From: Bradyrhizobium sp. CCGUVB4N
GTDB taxonomy: Bacteria > Pseudomonadota > Alphaproteobacteria > Rhizobiales > Xanthobacteraceae
NCBI RefSeq assembly: GCF_024199945.1
Contig: NZ_JANADP010000001.1
Span: forward strand, 496,001-560,000
Length of the DNA stretch: 64,000 bases
Direction of reading: 5' to 3'
In this document: positions 54,098-62,345 of the stretch, in pieces
Layout of the letters: each line of letters opens with the position of its first letter
Position numbering within the stretch: the stretch's first letter is position 1
Position numbers and translations under genes: made by a program
Notes under the pieces: generated by a model
The model's database searches: none
Told to the model about the DNA's origin: nothing
Seen by the model: the letters and a program-made list of their open reading frames with translations, nothing else

Positions 54098-54841
54098 TCA
54101 ACGAGCGCCGGCAGGATCCTCGCAAGCAACGACATCGCGGGGAGATCTTCGAGCCGCTAGCTCCGGCGGAGAGAATACCGCCAGGTATCCTGCATCCCCC
54201 GCGAGCTTGTATGCGGCAACCTCGCGATAGCCGACGGCGGTCAATTCGCAGCGCAAGAGCTCAATTGGCGTGCCATGCTTCGACGTTGGAAGCTCAAGAT
54301 CGACAATTCCGACCCGCGCACCCTGCTTCAGGGCGGGCGCGAGATTGTAGAGGAAGGCATAGGGTTGGGCGATCTCGTGATACATATGCACAAGGATTGC
54401 GGCGTCCAGCGAGGAAGCGGGCAGACGCGGGTCGTGTGGTTCGCCGAGCGCAAATTGCACGTTCGTCAACTTCAGAAGTTCTGTTCGCCTGGCGAGTTCG
54501 ACGAGGTAATCCCGCGTGACGTCTTGGGCAATGACAGAGCCGGCGGGGCCGACGAGGTGCGAGAGCCTGACCGTGTGGTAGCCACTGCCTGCTCCAATGT
54601 CGCCGACTGTCATGCCTGGTTTCAGTTCAAGAACGCGTGCGATTTGACCGGCCTCATTGAGGGCGTCGCGGCGCTCTTCGGCGGAGCGGCGTGGGCTGAC
54701 GATCCGTGCGACAGGGCGCTGCGGTGAGGGAAACTCGCTTGCAGCGACTCCAGGGGGAGCCAGATAACCTATGTCAGCGGCGCATGCGCGAGTTGCGGCA
54801 AACGCCACAAATAGCATCGCCATATACGCCACTGCCGTCAC
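54098..54841 (-). CDS. Exported class I SAM-dependent methyltransferase-like protein
   Basis: The protein has 247 residues with a signal peptide of about 21 residues (VAYMAMLFVAFAATRACA-AD). The SAM-binding motif I is intact (MTVGDIGAGSGYHTVRLSHL), followed by GPAGSVIAQDV and a motif-II-like region (LDAAILVHMYHEIAQPYAFL). It resembles the COG4798 type of predicted methyltransferases, many of which have signal sequences. Export is puzzling because SAM is not expected in the periplasm. It may bind another ligand or be retained at the membrane. It lies upstream of the MarR gene's end, with no evident pathway link. Confidence 0.83.
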   Translation of the reverse strand: MTAVAYMAMLFVAFAATRACAADIGYLAPPGVAASEFPSPQRPVARIVSPRRSAEERRDALNEAGQIARVLELKPGMTVGDIGAGSGYHTVRLSHLVGPAGSVIAQDVTRDYLVELARRTELLKLTNVQFALGEPHDPRLPASSLDAAILVHMYHEIAQPYAFLYNLAPALKQGARVGIVDLELPTSKHGTPIELLRCELTAVGYREVAAYKLAGDAGYLAVFSPPELAARRSPRDVVACEDPAGAR

Positions 54842-54906
54842 GGCCTACCAAGTTTTTTCAACCGGACTCCCACAAGCCGACGTCTGCGCCTCTATGCGTG
54901 CGCGCC

Positions 54907-55449
54907 CTAATACGCCTGCTTCGCATCTGCCTCTTCGCTGGTCTGGATCAGGTCGAGGCTGTCCTCGATCTTGCCGAGTAGCGCGGAGAGTTGCTTGCGC
55001 TCCTGCGCGGACAGGCAGGCGAGGATTTCGTCTTCCCGTCGCAGCAATTGCGGAAACAATTCCTCGTACAGTGCGCGGCCTTTCTTCGTCAGTTGCAGGC
55101 GGAATTCGCGGCGATCGGCTTCGTTCTCGACCCGCTCGATCAAGCCGTCATGCAGCAGCGCCGTCACTGCGCGGCTGATGGTGGATTTGTGCGTGCGGGT
55201 GCATTGCGAGATGTACTGCGCGCTACAGGCATCGTTGCGGAAGCCGAGCGTGGCAATGACGCGCCATGCCGGAATGTCGAGGCCGTGACGCTCCTGATAT
55301 TCGACCGCGAGCGCGGAACTCACCTCCGCCGCGAGCCGGTTGAGGCGGAACGGCACGAACTTGAACAGATCGAGCCGTGACTTTGGCCGCGGCGAAGCCT
55401 CATCGGCCTGCCGTGTCTTCAACGCGATGTCGCTGGATGTCCTCGCCAA
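54907..55449 (-). CDS. MarR-family transcriptional regulator
   Basis: The protein has 180 residues. The winged helix (about 50-135) shows GLDIPAWRVIATLGFRND, the recognition helix SQCTRTHKSTISRAVTALLH, and the wing IERVENEADRREFRLQLTKK. MarR dimers usually repress catabolic genes until an aromatic acid binds. The gene is divergent from the FAD hydroxylase that starts the homogentisate cluster, and an imperfect palindrome lies at 55498-55517 between them. Control of the cluster by homogentisate or a related aromatic acid is a reasonable inference. It is comparable to HmgR-type systems, though those are usually of other families. Confidence 0.9.
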   Translation of the reverse strand: MARTSSDIALKTRQADEASPRPKSRLDLFKFVPFRLNRLAAEVSSALAVEYQERHGLDIPAWRVIATLGFRNDACSAQYISQCTRTHKSTISRAVTALLHDGLIERVENEADRREFRLQLTKKGRALYEELFPQLLRREDEILACLSAQERKQLSALLGKIEDSLDLIQTSEEADAKQAY

Positions 55450-55497
55450 GGGGCGCGCTCCGAATTCCAGTTGACGGCCGGCCGGCTCCGGTCCAAA

Positions 55498-55517
55498 ATA
55501 GTTGCACGTGAGACTAT
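55498..55517. promoter_or_regulatory. Imperfect 20-bp palindrome, candidate MarR operator
   Basis: ATAGTTGCACGTGAGACTAT has 5-base outer arms that match exactly and a CACGTG centre; only the positions between differ. It lies 49 bp upstream of the MarR start and 43 bp before the FAD hydroxylase start. Its size and symmetry fit MarR operators. Confidence 0.65.
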
Positions 55518-55559
55518 CTAGCAGATCAGTCCTCCCCTGACCAGAGCCGAGGTTAGTGT

Positions 55560-57176
55560 ATGGCGCAGGCCAATACGCATCAGGCCAAAACCCAGTTCGG
55601 CTATCGCCGCCACCCCGATCAGGATCGCCCCGGTCAAAACCCGGCCGAGCATCCGGTCGTGGTCGTTGGCGCCGGGCCCGTCGGGCTGTCGCTGGCGATC
55701 GATCTCGCCCAGCGCGGCCAGCGCGTCGTCCTTCTGGACGATGCCGACCGCATCGGCGAGGGCTCGCGCGCGATCTGCTTCTCGAAGCGCTCGCTGGAAT
55801 ATTGGGACCGGCTCGGCGTCGCCGACCGCATGGTCGACAAGGGCGTTGTGTGGAGCGTCGGCCGCATCTTCCACGGTGAGTCCCAGCTCTATCAGTTCAA
55901 CCTGCTGCCGGAGGAGGGCCACAAGCGGCCGGCCTTCATCAATCTCCAGCAATATTACGCCGAGGCCTATCTGGTCGATCGCATCGGCGATCTGCCCGCG
56001 GTCGACCTGCGCTGGCGCAACAAGGTCACGTCGGTCGAACAGCGCAACGATTCCGTCGCGCTTACGATCGAGACACCCGAAGGCGCCTACCGCCTGCATG
56101 CGCAATATGTCGTTGCCTGCGACGGCGCGCGTTCCTCGCTGCGGCAGATGGTCGGCGCCGAGTTCGCGGGACAGGTGTTCGAGGATCAGTTCCTGATCGC
56201 CGACGTGAAGATGACGGCGGAATTCCCGACCGAGCGCTGGTTCTGGTTCGATCCGCCGTTTCATCAGGGACGTTCGGCGCTGCTGCACAAGCAGCCAGAT
56301 AATGTTTGGCGCATCGATCTCCAGCTCAATCGCTATGCCGATCCCACAGTCGAGAAGAAGCCGGAGAACGTGCGGCCGCGGATCGCGCGCATGCTCGGGC
56401 ACGACAAGTTCGAGTTCGAGTGGATCTCGCTTTACAAATTCCAGTGCCGGCGGATGGATCGCTTCCTCCACGGCCGCGTGATCTTTGCCGGCGATTCCGC
56501 GCATCAGGTCTCGCCCTTCGGCGCTCGCGGTGCGAACTCGGGACTGGAAGACGCCGAAAATCTCTCCTGGAAGCTCGACCGCGTGCTGCGCGGCACCTCG
56601 CCCGCGAGCCTGCTCGAAAGCTACCATGTCGAGCGCAGCCTGGCGGCCGATGAGAATATCCGCGAATCCACCCGCTCGACCGATTTCATGGCGCCGAATT
56701 CGCATCAGGAAGCCCGGCTGCGTCAGGCGGTGCTGTCGCTGGCCAAGGAAACCGAGTTCGGCAAGCGCATGGTCAACGGCGGAAGGCTGTCGGTGCCATG
56801 CAGCTACGACACGTCACTGTCGTCACCGGATGCGGAGGCGTGGAGCGGCGGACCCTCGCCCGGTTGCTCCATGCCGGACGCACCCATTGGCCAGCAGGCC
56901 TATCTGACGGATGCGTTCCGCAAGGGTGGAACGGACTTTACCCTGCTGTCGTTCAGCAATGGCGCGGCGATCGATACGCCCGATGGCGTCAAGGATATCC
57001 GCATCGGCGGGGAGGGCGGACTTGCCGATCCCTCCGGCTTTGTCGCGAAGCGTTATGACGCCGAGCCGGGCTCTGCCTATCTCCTGAGGCCCGACGGCTA
57101 CGTCGCCGCGCGCTTCCGCCATCCGACGCGTGCGGCGATCACGGCGGCACTGTCGCGGGCCGCAGGCTTGAATTGA
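55560..57176 (+). CDS. FAD-dependent aromatic hydroxylase (class A flavoprotein monooxygenase)
   Basis: The protein has 538 residues. FAD-binding motifs are VVVVGAGPVGLSLAIDLAQR (near 35-54), VVACDGARSSLRQM (DG motif, near 185) and FAGDSAHQVSPFGARGANSG (GD motif, near 310). It resembles 3-(3-hydroxyphenyl)propionate and related phenol hydroxylases (MhpA-type), which add an OH to an aromatic ring with NAD(P)H and oxygen. It leads the homogentisate cluster, so a likely job is making homogentisate or a related dihydroxy-aromatic from a monohydroxyphenylacetate. That is inference. The following DUF2783 gene starts 8 bases after its stop. Confidence 0.9.
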   Translation: MAQANTHQAKTQFGYRRHPDQDRPGQNPAEHPVVVVGAGPVGLSLAIDLAQRGQRVVLLDDADRIGEGSRAICFSKRSLEYWDRLGVADRMVDKGVVWSVGRIFHGESQLYQFNLLPEEGHKRPAFINLQQYYAEAYLVDRIGDLPAVDLRWRNKVTSVEQRNDSVALTIETPEGAYRLHAQYVVACDGARSSLRQMVGAEFAGQVFEDQFLIADVKMTAEFPTERWFWFDPPFHQGRSALLHKQPDNVWRIDLQLNRYADPTVEKKPENVRPRIARMLGHDKFEFEWISLYKFQCRRMDRFLHGRVIFAGDSAHQVSPFGARGANSGLEDAENLSWKLDRVLRGTSPASLLESYHVERSLAADENIRESTRSTDFMAPNSHQEARLRQAVLSLAKETEFGKRMVNGGRLSVPCSYDTSLSSPDAEAWSGGPSPGCSMPDAPIGQQAYLTDAFRKGGTDFTLLSFSNGAAIDTPDGVKDIRIGGEGGLADPSGFVAKRYDAEPGSAYLLRPDGYVAARFRHPTRAAITAALSRAAGLN

Positions 57177-57184
57177 GGTTTCGC

Positions 57185-57415
57185 ATGCCGCTTTCCACCA
57201 GCTCCAATTTTGCGCGACCCGATGATGCCTTTCGCGCCGTCGTCGAGGCGCATCGCGGCCTTACTGACGAGCAGAGCGCCGATTTCGACGCCGCGCTGGT
57301 TTTGATCCTCGCCAATCACATCGGCGACATCGACGTATTGCGGGAAGCGCTCGCGCTGGCGAGACGCCGCATGATCGACGGCCAGCAGCAACAACAGCAA
57401 CAGCAACAACAATAA
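57185..57415 (+). CDS. DUF2783-type small protein with poly-Gln tail
   Basis: The protein has 76 residues. The first 65 form the DUF2783-like helical unit (DDAFRAVVEAHRGLTDEQSA and VLILANHIGDIDVLREALAL). The last ten residues are all Gln, encoded by mixed CAG and CAA codons at 57383-57412. Proteins of this family usually sit next to FAD hydroxylases in aromatic catabolic operons and may be a stabilising or regulatory partner; function is not established. It is tightly packed between the hydroxylase and the MBL-fold gene. Confidence 0.82.
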   Translation: MPLSTSSNFARPDDAFRAVVEAHRGLTDEQSADFDAALVLILANHIGDIDVLREALALARRRMIDGQQQQQQQQQQ

Positions 57416-57438
57416 CCCGAGACTTGAAGGACGAACTG

Positions 57439-58395
57439 ATGGCGAAGAACTTCGCATCCACCGGCGATCTCTCCGAGAAGAAGATCACCTTCTCCGAGAT
57501 CGGCACCGATCTCTACGCCTTCACCGCCGAGGGCGATCCGAACACGGCGATCATCGTCGGCGACGACGGCTGCCTCGTGTTCGATGCGCAGTCGACGCCG
57601 GCGATGGCCAACAAGGTGATCGAGCGCGTCAAAACCGTCACTGACAAGCCGATCAAATATGTCGTGCTATCGCATTATCACGCCGTACGCGTGCTCGGCG
57701 CCTCCGCCTACAAGGCGCAAGGAATCGTCGCCTCGCAGGAGACCTATCGTCTGATCGAGGAGCGCGGCCAGCAGGATTGGGATTCCGAGTATGGCCGCTT
57801 CCCGCGCCTGTTCCAGGATGCTGCCAGCATTCCCGGCCTGACCTGGCCGACGCTGACCTTCGAAGGCGAGATGTCGATCTACCTCGGCAAGCGCGAGGTG
57901 CGGCTGATGCAACTCGGCGCCGGCCATACCTCCGGCGATATCGTCGCCTGGGTGCCGGACGCCGAAGTGATGTTCTCCGGCGACCTCATCGAATATCACT
58001 CGGCCTGCTATTGCGGCGATGCGCATCTGCGCGAATGGCCGCTGACGCTGAACGAGATCCGCAATTTCAATCCCAAGGCGATCGCGCCGGGCCGCGGCGA
58101 TGCGCTGAAGGGCACAGCCACCGTGCGCGAGGCCATCGCGATGACGCGCGACTTCGTCACCTCGCTCTATGGCGCGGCCGAAGTCTCGGTCGCCAGGGGC
58201 CGGACGCTGAAGGAATCGATGGCCGCGACGCGCGAGGTGATGGATCCGAAATTCCACAGCTTCGCCATCTACGAGCATTGCCTGCCGTTCAACGTCTCGC
58301 GCGCCTATGACGAAGCATCCGGGATCGACGATCCCGTGATCTGGACCGACAAGCGCGACCAGGAAATGTGGGCGGCCCTGCAAGGAGGAGGATAG
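57439..58395 (+). CDS. MBL-fold metallo-hydrolase-like protein with altered zinc motif
   Basis: The protein has 318 residues. AAGGA lies 8 bases before the ATG. The fold is clear ([15 protein letters not shown], then [28 protein letters not shown] and [12 protein letters not shown]). The usual HxHxDH becomes His79-Tyr-His81-Ala-Val83-Arg84, so the Asp and second-site His are replaced by Val and Arg. The third His and the bridging Asp are kept. It may bind one metal only, or none. It sits between the hydroxylase/DUF2783 pair and hmgA, overlapping neither, so it probably has a role in the same pathway, for example on a lactone or CoA ester. Confidence 0.88.
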   Translation: MAKNFASTGDLSEKKITFSEIGTDLYAFTAEGDPNTAIIVGDDGCLVFDAQSTPAMANKVIERVKTVTDKPIKYVVLSHYHAVRVLGASAYKAQGIVASQETYRLIEERGQQDWDSEYGRFPRLFQDAASIPGLTWPTLTFEGEMSIYLGKREVRLMQLGAGHTSGDIVAWVPDAEVMFSGDLIEYHSACYCGDAHLREWPLTLNEIRNFNPKAIAPGRGDALKGTATVREAIAMTRDFVTSLYGAAEVSVARGRTLKESMAATREVMDPKFHSFAIYEHCLPFNVSRAYDEASGIDDPVIWTDKRDQEMWAALQGGG

Positions 58396-58397
58396 TC

Positions 58398-59744
58398 ATG
58401 AACATCAATACCTCGCCTGATCAGATCATCCGGAGCTCGGCGCAGGTGACGCCGGGCTACATGTCCGGCTTCGGCAACAGTTTTGAGACCGAGGCGCTGC
58501 CGGGTGCGCTGCCGATCGGACGCAACTCGCCGCAGCGCTGCGCTTACGGCCTCTATGCCGAGCAGCTCTCGGGCTCGCCCTTCACCGCGCCGCGCGGCAC
58601 CAATGAGCGCTCCTGGCTCTATCGCATTCGCCCCTCGGTGAAGCATTCCGGCCGGTTCGAGAAGGTCGATGCCGGCTTGTGGCGCTCGGCACCGTGCCAC
58701 GAATATGATCTGCCGATCGCGCAACTGCGCTGGGACCCGACGCCGCTGCCGAAGGAGGAGGTGACCTTCCTTCAGGGCGTGCAGACCATGACAACGGCCG
58801 GTGACGTCAACACCCAAGCCGGCATGGCCGCGCATGTCTATCTCATCACCAAGTCGATGGTGGATCAGCACTTCTACAATGCCGACGGCGAGCTGATGTT
58901 CGTGCTTCAGCAGGGCAATCTTCGCGTCGTCACCGAGTTCGGGCGCATCGATGCCGAGCCCGGCGAGATCGTGGTGATCCCGCGCGGCGTGAAGTTTCGC
59001 GTCGAGATTCCGAACGGTCCGGCGCGCGGCTATCTCTGCGAAAACTACGGCGGCGCTTTCACGCTGCCGGAGCGCGGGCCGATCGGCGCCAATTGCCTCG
59101 CCAATGCGCGCGATTTCCTCACGCCGGTCGCGAACTACGAGGACGAGGACACGCCGACGGAGCTGTTCGTGAAGTGGGGCGGCTCGCTGTTCAAGACCAC
59201 CTTGACGCATTCGCCGATCGACGTCGTCGCCTGGCATGGCAATTATGCGCCCTACAAATACGATCTGCGCACCTTCTCACCGGTCGGCGCGATCGGCTTC
59301 GATCATCCCGATCCCTCGATCTTCACGGTGCTGACCTCGCCGTCGGAGACCGCGGGCACCGCGAATATCGACTTCGTCATCTTCCCCGAGCGCTGGATGG
59401 TCGCCGACAACACCTTCCGCCCGCCCTGGTATCATATGAACATCATGAGCGAGTTCATGGGCCTGATCTACGGCGTCTACGACGCCAAGCCGCAGGGCTT
59501 CGTGCCGGGCGGCATCAGCCTGCACAATTGCATGCTGCCGCACGGCCCGGACCGCGACGCCTTCGAGCGTGCCAGCAACGGCGAGCTGAAGCCGGTCAAG
59601 CTCACGGGCACGATGGCCTTCATGTTCGAAACCCGCTACCCGCAGCGCGTGACAGCGCATGCCGCGAATGCGTCGACGCTGCAGGACGATTACGCGGATT
59701 GCTGGAAGGGGCTTGAAAAGCGGTTCGATCCGAACAAGCCGTGA
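58398..59744 (+). CDS. hmgA: Homogentisate 1,2-dioxygenase
   Basis: The protein has 448 residues, the family's length. It opens the homogentisate ring to maleylacetoacetate in tyrosine and phenylalanine breakdown. The N-terminal family signature is [20 protein letters not shown]. The iron ligands are in [19 protein letters not shown] (His and Glu) and in [14 protein letters not shown] (His). AGGAGGAGGATAG precedes the ATG, only two bases after the MBL gene stop, so the genes are translated as a unit. Cytoplasmic, iron(II)-dependent. Confidence 0.97.
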   Translation: MNINTSPDQIIRSSAQVTPGYMSGFGNSFETEALPGALPIGRNSPQRCAYGLYAEQLSGSPFTAPRGTNERSWLYRIRPSVKHSGRFEKVDAGLWRSAPCHEYDLPIAQLRWDPTPLPKEEVTFLQGVQTMTTAGDVNTQAGMAAHVYLITKSMVDQHFYNADGELMFVLQQGNLRVVTEFGRIDAEPGEIVVIPRGVKFRVEIPNGPARGYLCENYGGAFTLPERGPIGANCLANARDFLTPVANYEDEDTPTELFVKWGGSLFKTTLTHSPIDVVAWHGNYAPYKYDLRTFSPVGAIGFDHPDPSIFTVLTSPSETAGTANIDFVIFPERWMVADNTFRPPWYHMNIMSEFMGLIYGVYDAKPQGFVPGGISLHNCMLPHGPDRDAFERASNGELKPVKLTGTMAFMFETRYPQRVTAHAANASTLQDDYADCWKGLEKRFDPNKP

Positions 59745-59750
59745 GATTTC

Positions 59751-59925
59751 TTACCCTCCCCTGGAGGGGGAGGGTCGTTACGCATGTAGCGAAGCGAAAT
59801 GCGTAGCGGGGTGGGGTGACGGTCTCTCCGCGGGAAACACTGCCCGTGTTGAGAGATCACCCCACACCGTCTCATATTTCGCTGCGCTCAATATGAGCCG
59901 ACCCTCGCCCTCCAGGGGAGGGTGA
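59751..59925. repeat. Intergenic palindromic element, family B, copy 2
   Basis: The ends TTACCCTCCCCTGGAGGGGG and CCCTCCAGGGGAGGGTGAC are inverted, with GGGGTGGGGTGACGG and GATCACCCCACACCG pairing inside, as in copy 1 at 16455-16644. It lies between hmgA and fahA, so it may act on their shared transcript. Confidence 0.85.
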
Positions 59926-59954
59926 CACTGTCACCGCTGCGCCACGGGAAACCA

Positions 59955-61226
59955 ATGCCCCACCCCAACGATCCCAGCCTCCGCTCCTTCATCGAGGTCG
60001 ACCCCGCCTCCGACTTCCCGATCCAGAACCTGCCCTATGGCGTGTTCTCGACCGCGGCCAATCCGACGCCGCGCGTCGGCGTTGCGATCGGCAGCTTTGT
60101 GCTCGATCTCTGGGAGCTCGAGCAGGATTCCCGGCTTGATGTCGGTCCGCTCGGTGTGTTCTCCGGCTCCTCGCTCAATCCTTTCATGGCGCTCGGGCCA
60201 AAGGTCTGGACAAAGACACGAGCGCGGATCAGCGAGCTGCTGCGCCACGATCATCCGGAACTGCGCGACAACGAGGAGCTGCGCAGCTGCGCGCTCGTGC
60301 CGATGCGTGATGCAAAGCTGCACATGCCGTTCGCGGTCTCCGGCTACACCGATTTCTATTCGTCGAAAGAGCACGCCACCAATGTCGGCGTGATGTTCCG
60401 CGGCAAGGACAATGCGTTGCAGCCGAACTGGCTGCACATGCCGATCGCCTATAACGGCCGCGCCTCGACTGTCGTCGTGTCAGGCACCAGGGTGAAGCGG
60501 CCACGCGGGCAGTTGAAGCCGCCGAATGTGGACGTGCCGAGCTTCGGGCCCTGCAAGCGGCTCGATTTCGAGCTGGAGATGGGTGTGGTGATCGGCCAGC
60601 CGTCGCCGATGGGCGGTATGCTCAGCGAGCAACAGGCCGAGGAGATGATCTTCGGCTTCGTGCTGCTCAACGACTGGAGTGCGCGCGACATCCAGCAATG
60701 GGAATATGTGCCGCTCGGGCCGTTCTTGGCGAAAGCGTTCGCGACCTCGATCAGCCCCTGGGTGGTGACGCGCGAGGCGCTGGAGCCGTTCCGGCTGAAG
60801 GGGCCGGCGCAGGAGCCGGTGCCGCTGGATTATCTCAAGCAGGCCAAGCCGCAGAACTACGATCTCGAGCTGGACGTCTCCTTGCGTGCCGCCGGCGCCA
60901 ATGCGCCCGCCGGCATCAGCCGGACCAATTTCAAATACATGTACTGGTCCTCGGTGCAGCAGCTGATGCATCACGCCTCCTCCGGCTGCGCGATGAATGT
61001 CGGCGATCTCCTCGGCAGCGGCACCATCTCCGGCCCGGAGAAGAACCAGCGCGGCAGTCTCTTGGAGATCAGCTGGAACGGCACCGAGCCGGCCGAGCTG
61101 CCCGGTGGCGCCAAGCGCTCGTTCCTGGAGGACGGCGACAGCCTCGTGATGCGCGGCTGGTGCCAGGGCAACGGCTATCGCGTCGGGTTCGGTGAGGTCG
61201 AGGGGACGATTTTGGCGGCGGAGTGA
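59955..61226 (+). CDS. fahA: Fumarylacetoacetase
   Basis: The protein has 423 residues. It catalyses the last step of the homogentisate pathway, giving fumarate and acetoacetate. The catalytic and metal-site signatures are intact: SGYTDFYSSKEHATNVGVMF with the catalytic His, NWLHMPIAYNGRASTVVVSG, then RLDFELEMGVVIGQPSP with the metal-ligand Glu residues, and LLNDWSARDIQQWEYVPLGP. The ATG at 59955 gives the usual N-terminus; the frame is open from 59922 inside the repeat. It is in the hmgA operon direction with a repeat element between them. Confidence 0.96.
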   Translation: MPHPNDPSLRSFIEVDPASDFPIQNLPYGVFSTAANPTPRVGVAIGSFVLDLWELEQDSRLDVGPLGVFSGSSLNPFMALGPKVWTKTRARISELLRHDHPELRDNEELRSCALVPMRDAKLHMPFAVSGYTDFYSSKEHATNVGVMFRGKDNALQPNWLHMPIAYNGRASTVVVSGTRVKRPRGQLKPPNVDVPSFGPCKRLDFELEMGVVIGQPSPMGGMLSEQQAEEMIFGFVLLNDWSARDIQQWEYVPLGPFLAKAFATSISPWVVTREALEPFRLKGPAQEPVPLDYLKQAKPQNYDLELDVSLRAAGANAPAGISRTNFKYMYWSSVQQLMHHASSGCAMNVGDLLGSGTISGPEKNQRGSLLEISWNGTEPAELPGGAKRSFLEDGDSLVMRGWCQGNGYRVGFGEVEGTILAAE

Positions 61227-61240
61227 GTTGCGAGCTCAGT

Positions 61241-61355
61241 GCCGTAGGGTAGGCAAAGCGACTTGTCCGCCATAGCTCGAAGAGCGACGGCGGAAGCGTG
61301 CCCACGATATCGATGACGTGGGCACGGCGCTAACGCGCCTTTGCCCACCCAACGA
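61241..61355. repeat. Intergenic palindromic element, family C, copy 2, carrying the shared module
   Basis: The arms GCCGTAGGGTAGGCAAAGCG and CGCCTTTGCCCACCC are inverted. Between them is a 40-base module at 61259-61298 (from CGACTTGTCCGCC to GGCGGAAGCG) that copies 1 and 3 lack and that matches 37 of 40 bases of 39171-39210. Confidence 0.8.
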
Positions 61356-61358
61356 GAC

Positions 61359-61670
61359 CTATCGCTCCTCCGGCGCCACGTTCCTGACCCGCGCGCAATG
61401 CGCCGCGACGTCGTCTAGGCTGTATTTCAAATGCACCCGCTTGTCCGAGGGCGCCTGCTTGCTCGTGCAGACGCCCGGCCGCCATTCCTGCGTCGGGCGG
61501 ATCGGGCGCGGGGCAAAGCCGCCGCCGCAGTTCGGGCAGACGTTGGAGAGCTTTGTCTCCACGCAATCCGCACAGAACGTGCATTCATAGGAGCAGATCC
61601 GCGCATCCGTTGCGCTTGGCGGCAGGTCGCGGTCGCAATATTCGCAGTTCGGTCGCAGCTGGAGGGCCAT
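61359..61670 (-). CDS. DUF1272-family Cys-rich protein
   Basis: The protein has 103 residues. The first 55 hold four CxxC-type pairs (CEYCDRDLPP, CSYECTFCADC, CPNCGGGF), a zinc-ribbon or treble-clef-like pattern typical of DUF1272 proteins. The rest is not recognised. Function unknown; the zinc-binding role is inferred from the Cys pattern. It lies between fumarylacetoacetase and the Lrp gene, pointing left. Confidence 0.85.
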   Translation of the reverse strand: MALQLRPNCEYCDRDLPPSATDARICSYECTFCADCVETKLSNVCPNCGGGFAPRPIRPTQEWRPGVCTSKQAPSDKRVHLKYSLDDVAAHCARVRNVAPEER

Positions 61671-61744
61671 GGGTGAATCTCCGCAAATTGGGCCCGATCA
61701 TCGCAGATCGCGCCAGCGACGCGAATGGCGTAGTTCCCTCGATT

Positions 61745-62224
61745 TCAGCCAGCTTTCAAATCCTTCAGCGGCAGCCGCGAGCTTTCCTTGAGCCGGTCGA
61801 GCACGATCGATGAGCGCACATGCGCCACGCTCTGATGCGGCATCAGCACGTCGTTGACGAGATTGGAGAGTCCCTTGAGATCGCGCAGCACAGCCTTGAG
61901 CACGTAGTCGGCGTCGCCCGTGAGCGAATAGGCCTCCTGGATCTCGTCGATCCGGTTCACCAGCGCGCGAAAGCGTTTTGAATTGTCCGGCGAATGGGTC
62001 GCAAGTCCCACCTGGATGAAGGCGATCACGCCGAAGCCGAGCGCCTCGCTGGAGAGGTCGGCGTGGTAGCCGGCGATGACCTTCTCCTCCTCCAGCCGCA
62101 TCCGGCGGCGCGAGCATTGCGAGGCAGACAGGCCGGCGAGTTCGGCAAGCTCCTGGTTGGTGAGGCGGCCGTCATCCTGGAGCGCGCCGAGGATCTTGAG
62201 GTCGAAGGCATCTACCGAGATCAT
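61745..62224 (-). CDS. Lrp/AsnC-family transcriptional regulator
   Basis: The protein has 159 residues from the ATG at 62224. A GTG at 62248 is also in frame, but it overlaps the inverted repeat at 62244-62258. The N-terminal HTH has LDAFDLKILGALQ-like sequence (VDAFDLKILGALQDDGRLTN, then QELAELAGLSASQCSRRRMR). The C-terminal RAM domain has VIAFIQVGLATHSPDNSKRF and GDADYVLKAVLRDLKGLSNL. It is divergent from hpd, so it probably senses tyrosine, phenylalanine or a keto acid and controls hpd. This is inference from position. Confidence 0.92.
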   Translation of the reverse strand: MISVDAFDLKILGALQDDGRLTNQELAELAGLSASQCSRRRMRLEEEKVIAGYHADLSSEALGFGVIAFIQVGLATHSPDNSKRFRALVNRIDEIQEAYSLTGDADYVLKAVLRDLKGLSNLVNDVLMPHQSVAHVRSSIVLDRLKESSRLPLKDLKAG

Positions 62225-62243
62225 GCGTCTTTTATCCACTTCG

Positions 62244-62258
62244 TGCACGGATCGTGCA
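62244..62258. promoter_or_regulatory. Inverted repeat TGCACGGATCGTGCA, candidate Lrp operator
   Basis: Perfect 6-bp arms (TGCACG/CGTGCA) with a 3-base centre lie in the divergent region between lrp and hpd. It is 20 bp upstream of the lrp ATG and 88 bp upstream of hpd. Lrp-type sites are often longer, so this may be one half of a larger array. Confidence 0.55.
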
Positions 62259-62345
62259 TAAGATAGCCAAATCGTCGCCTATTTGCACGCTCATTGCGCG
62301 GATGATGAAGGATAATTCTTTCCAGCAGCAATCTGGGAGAACACC

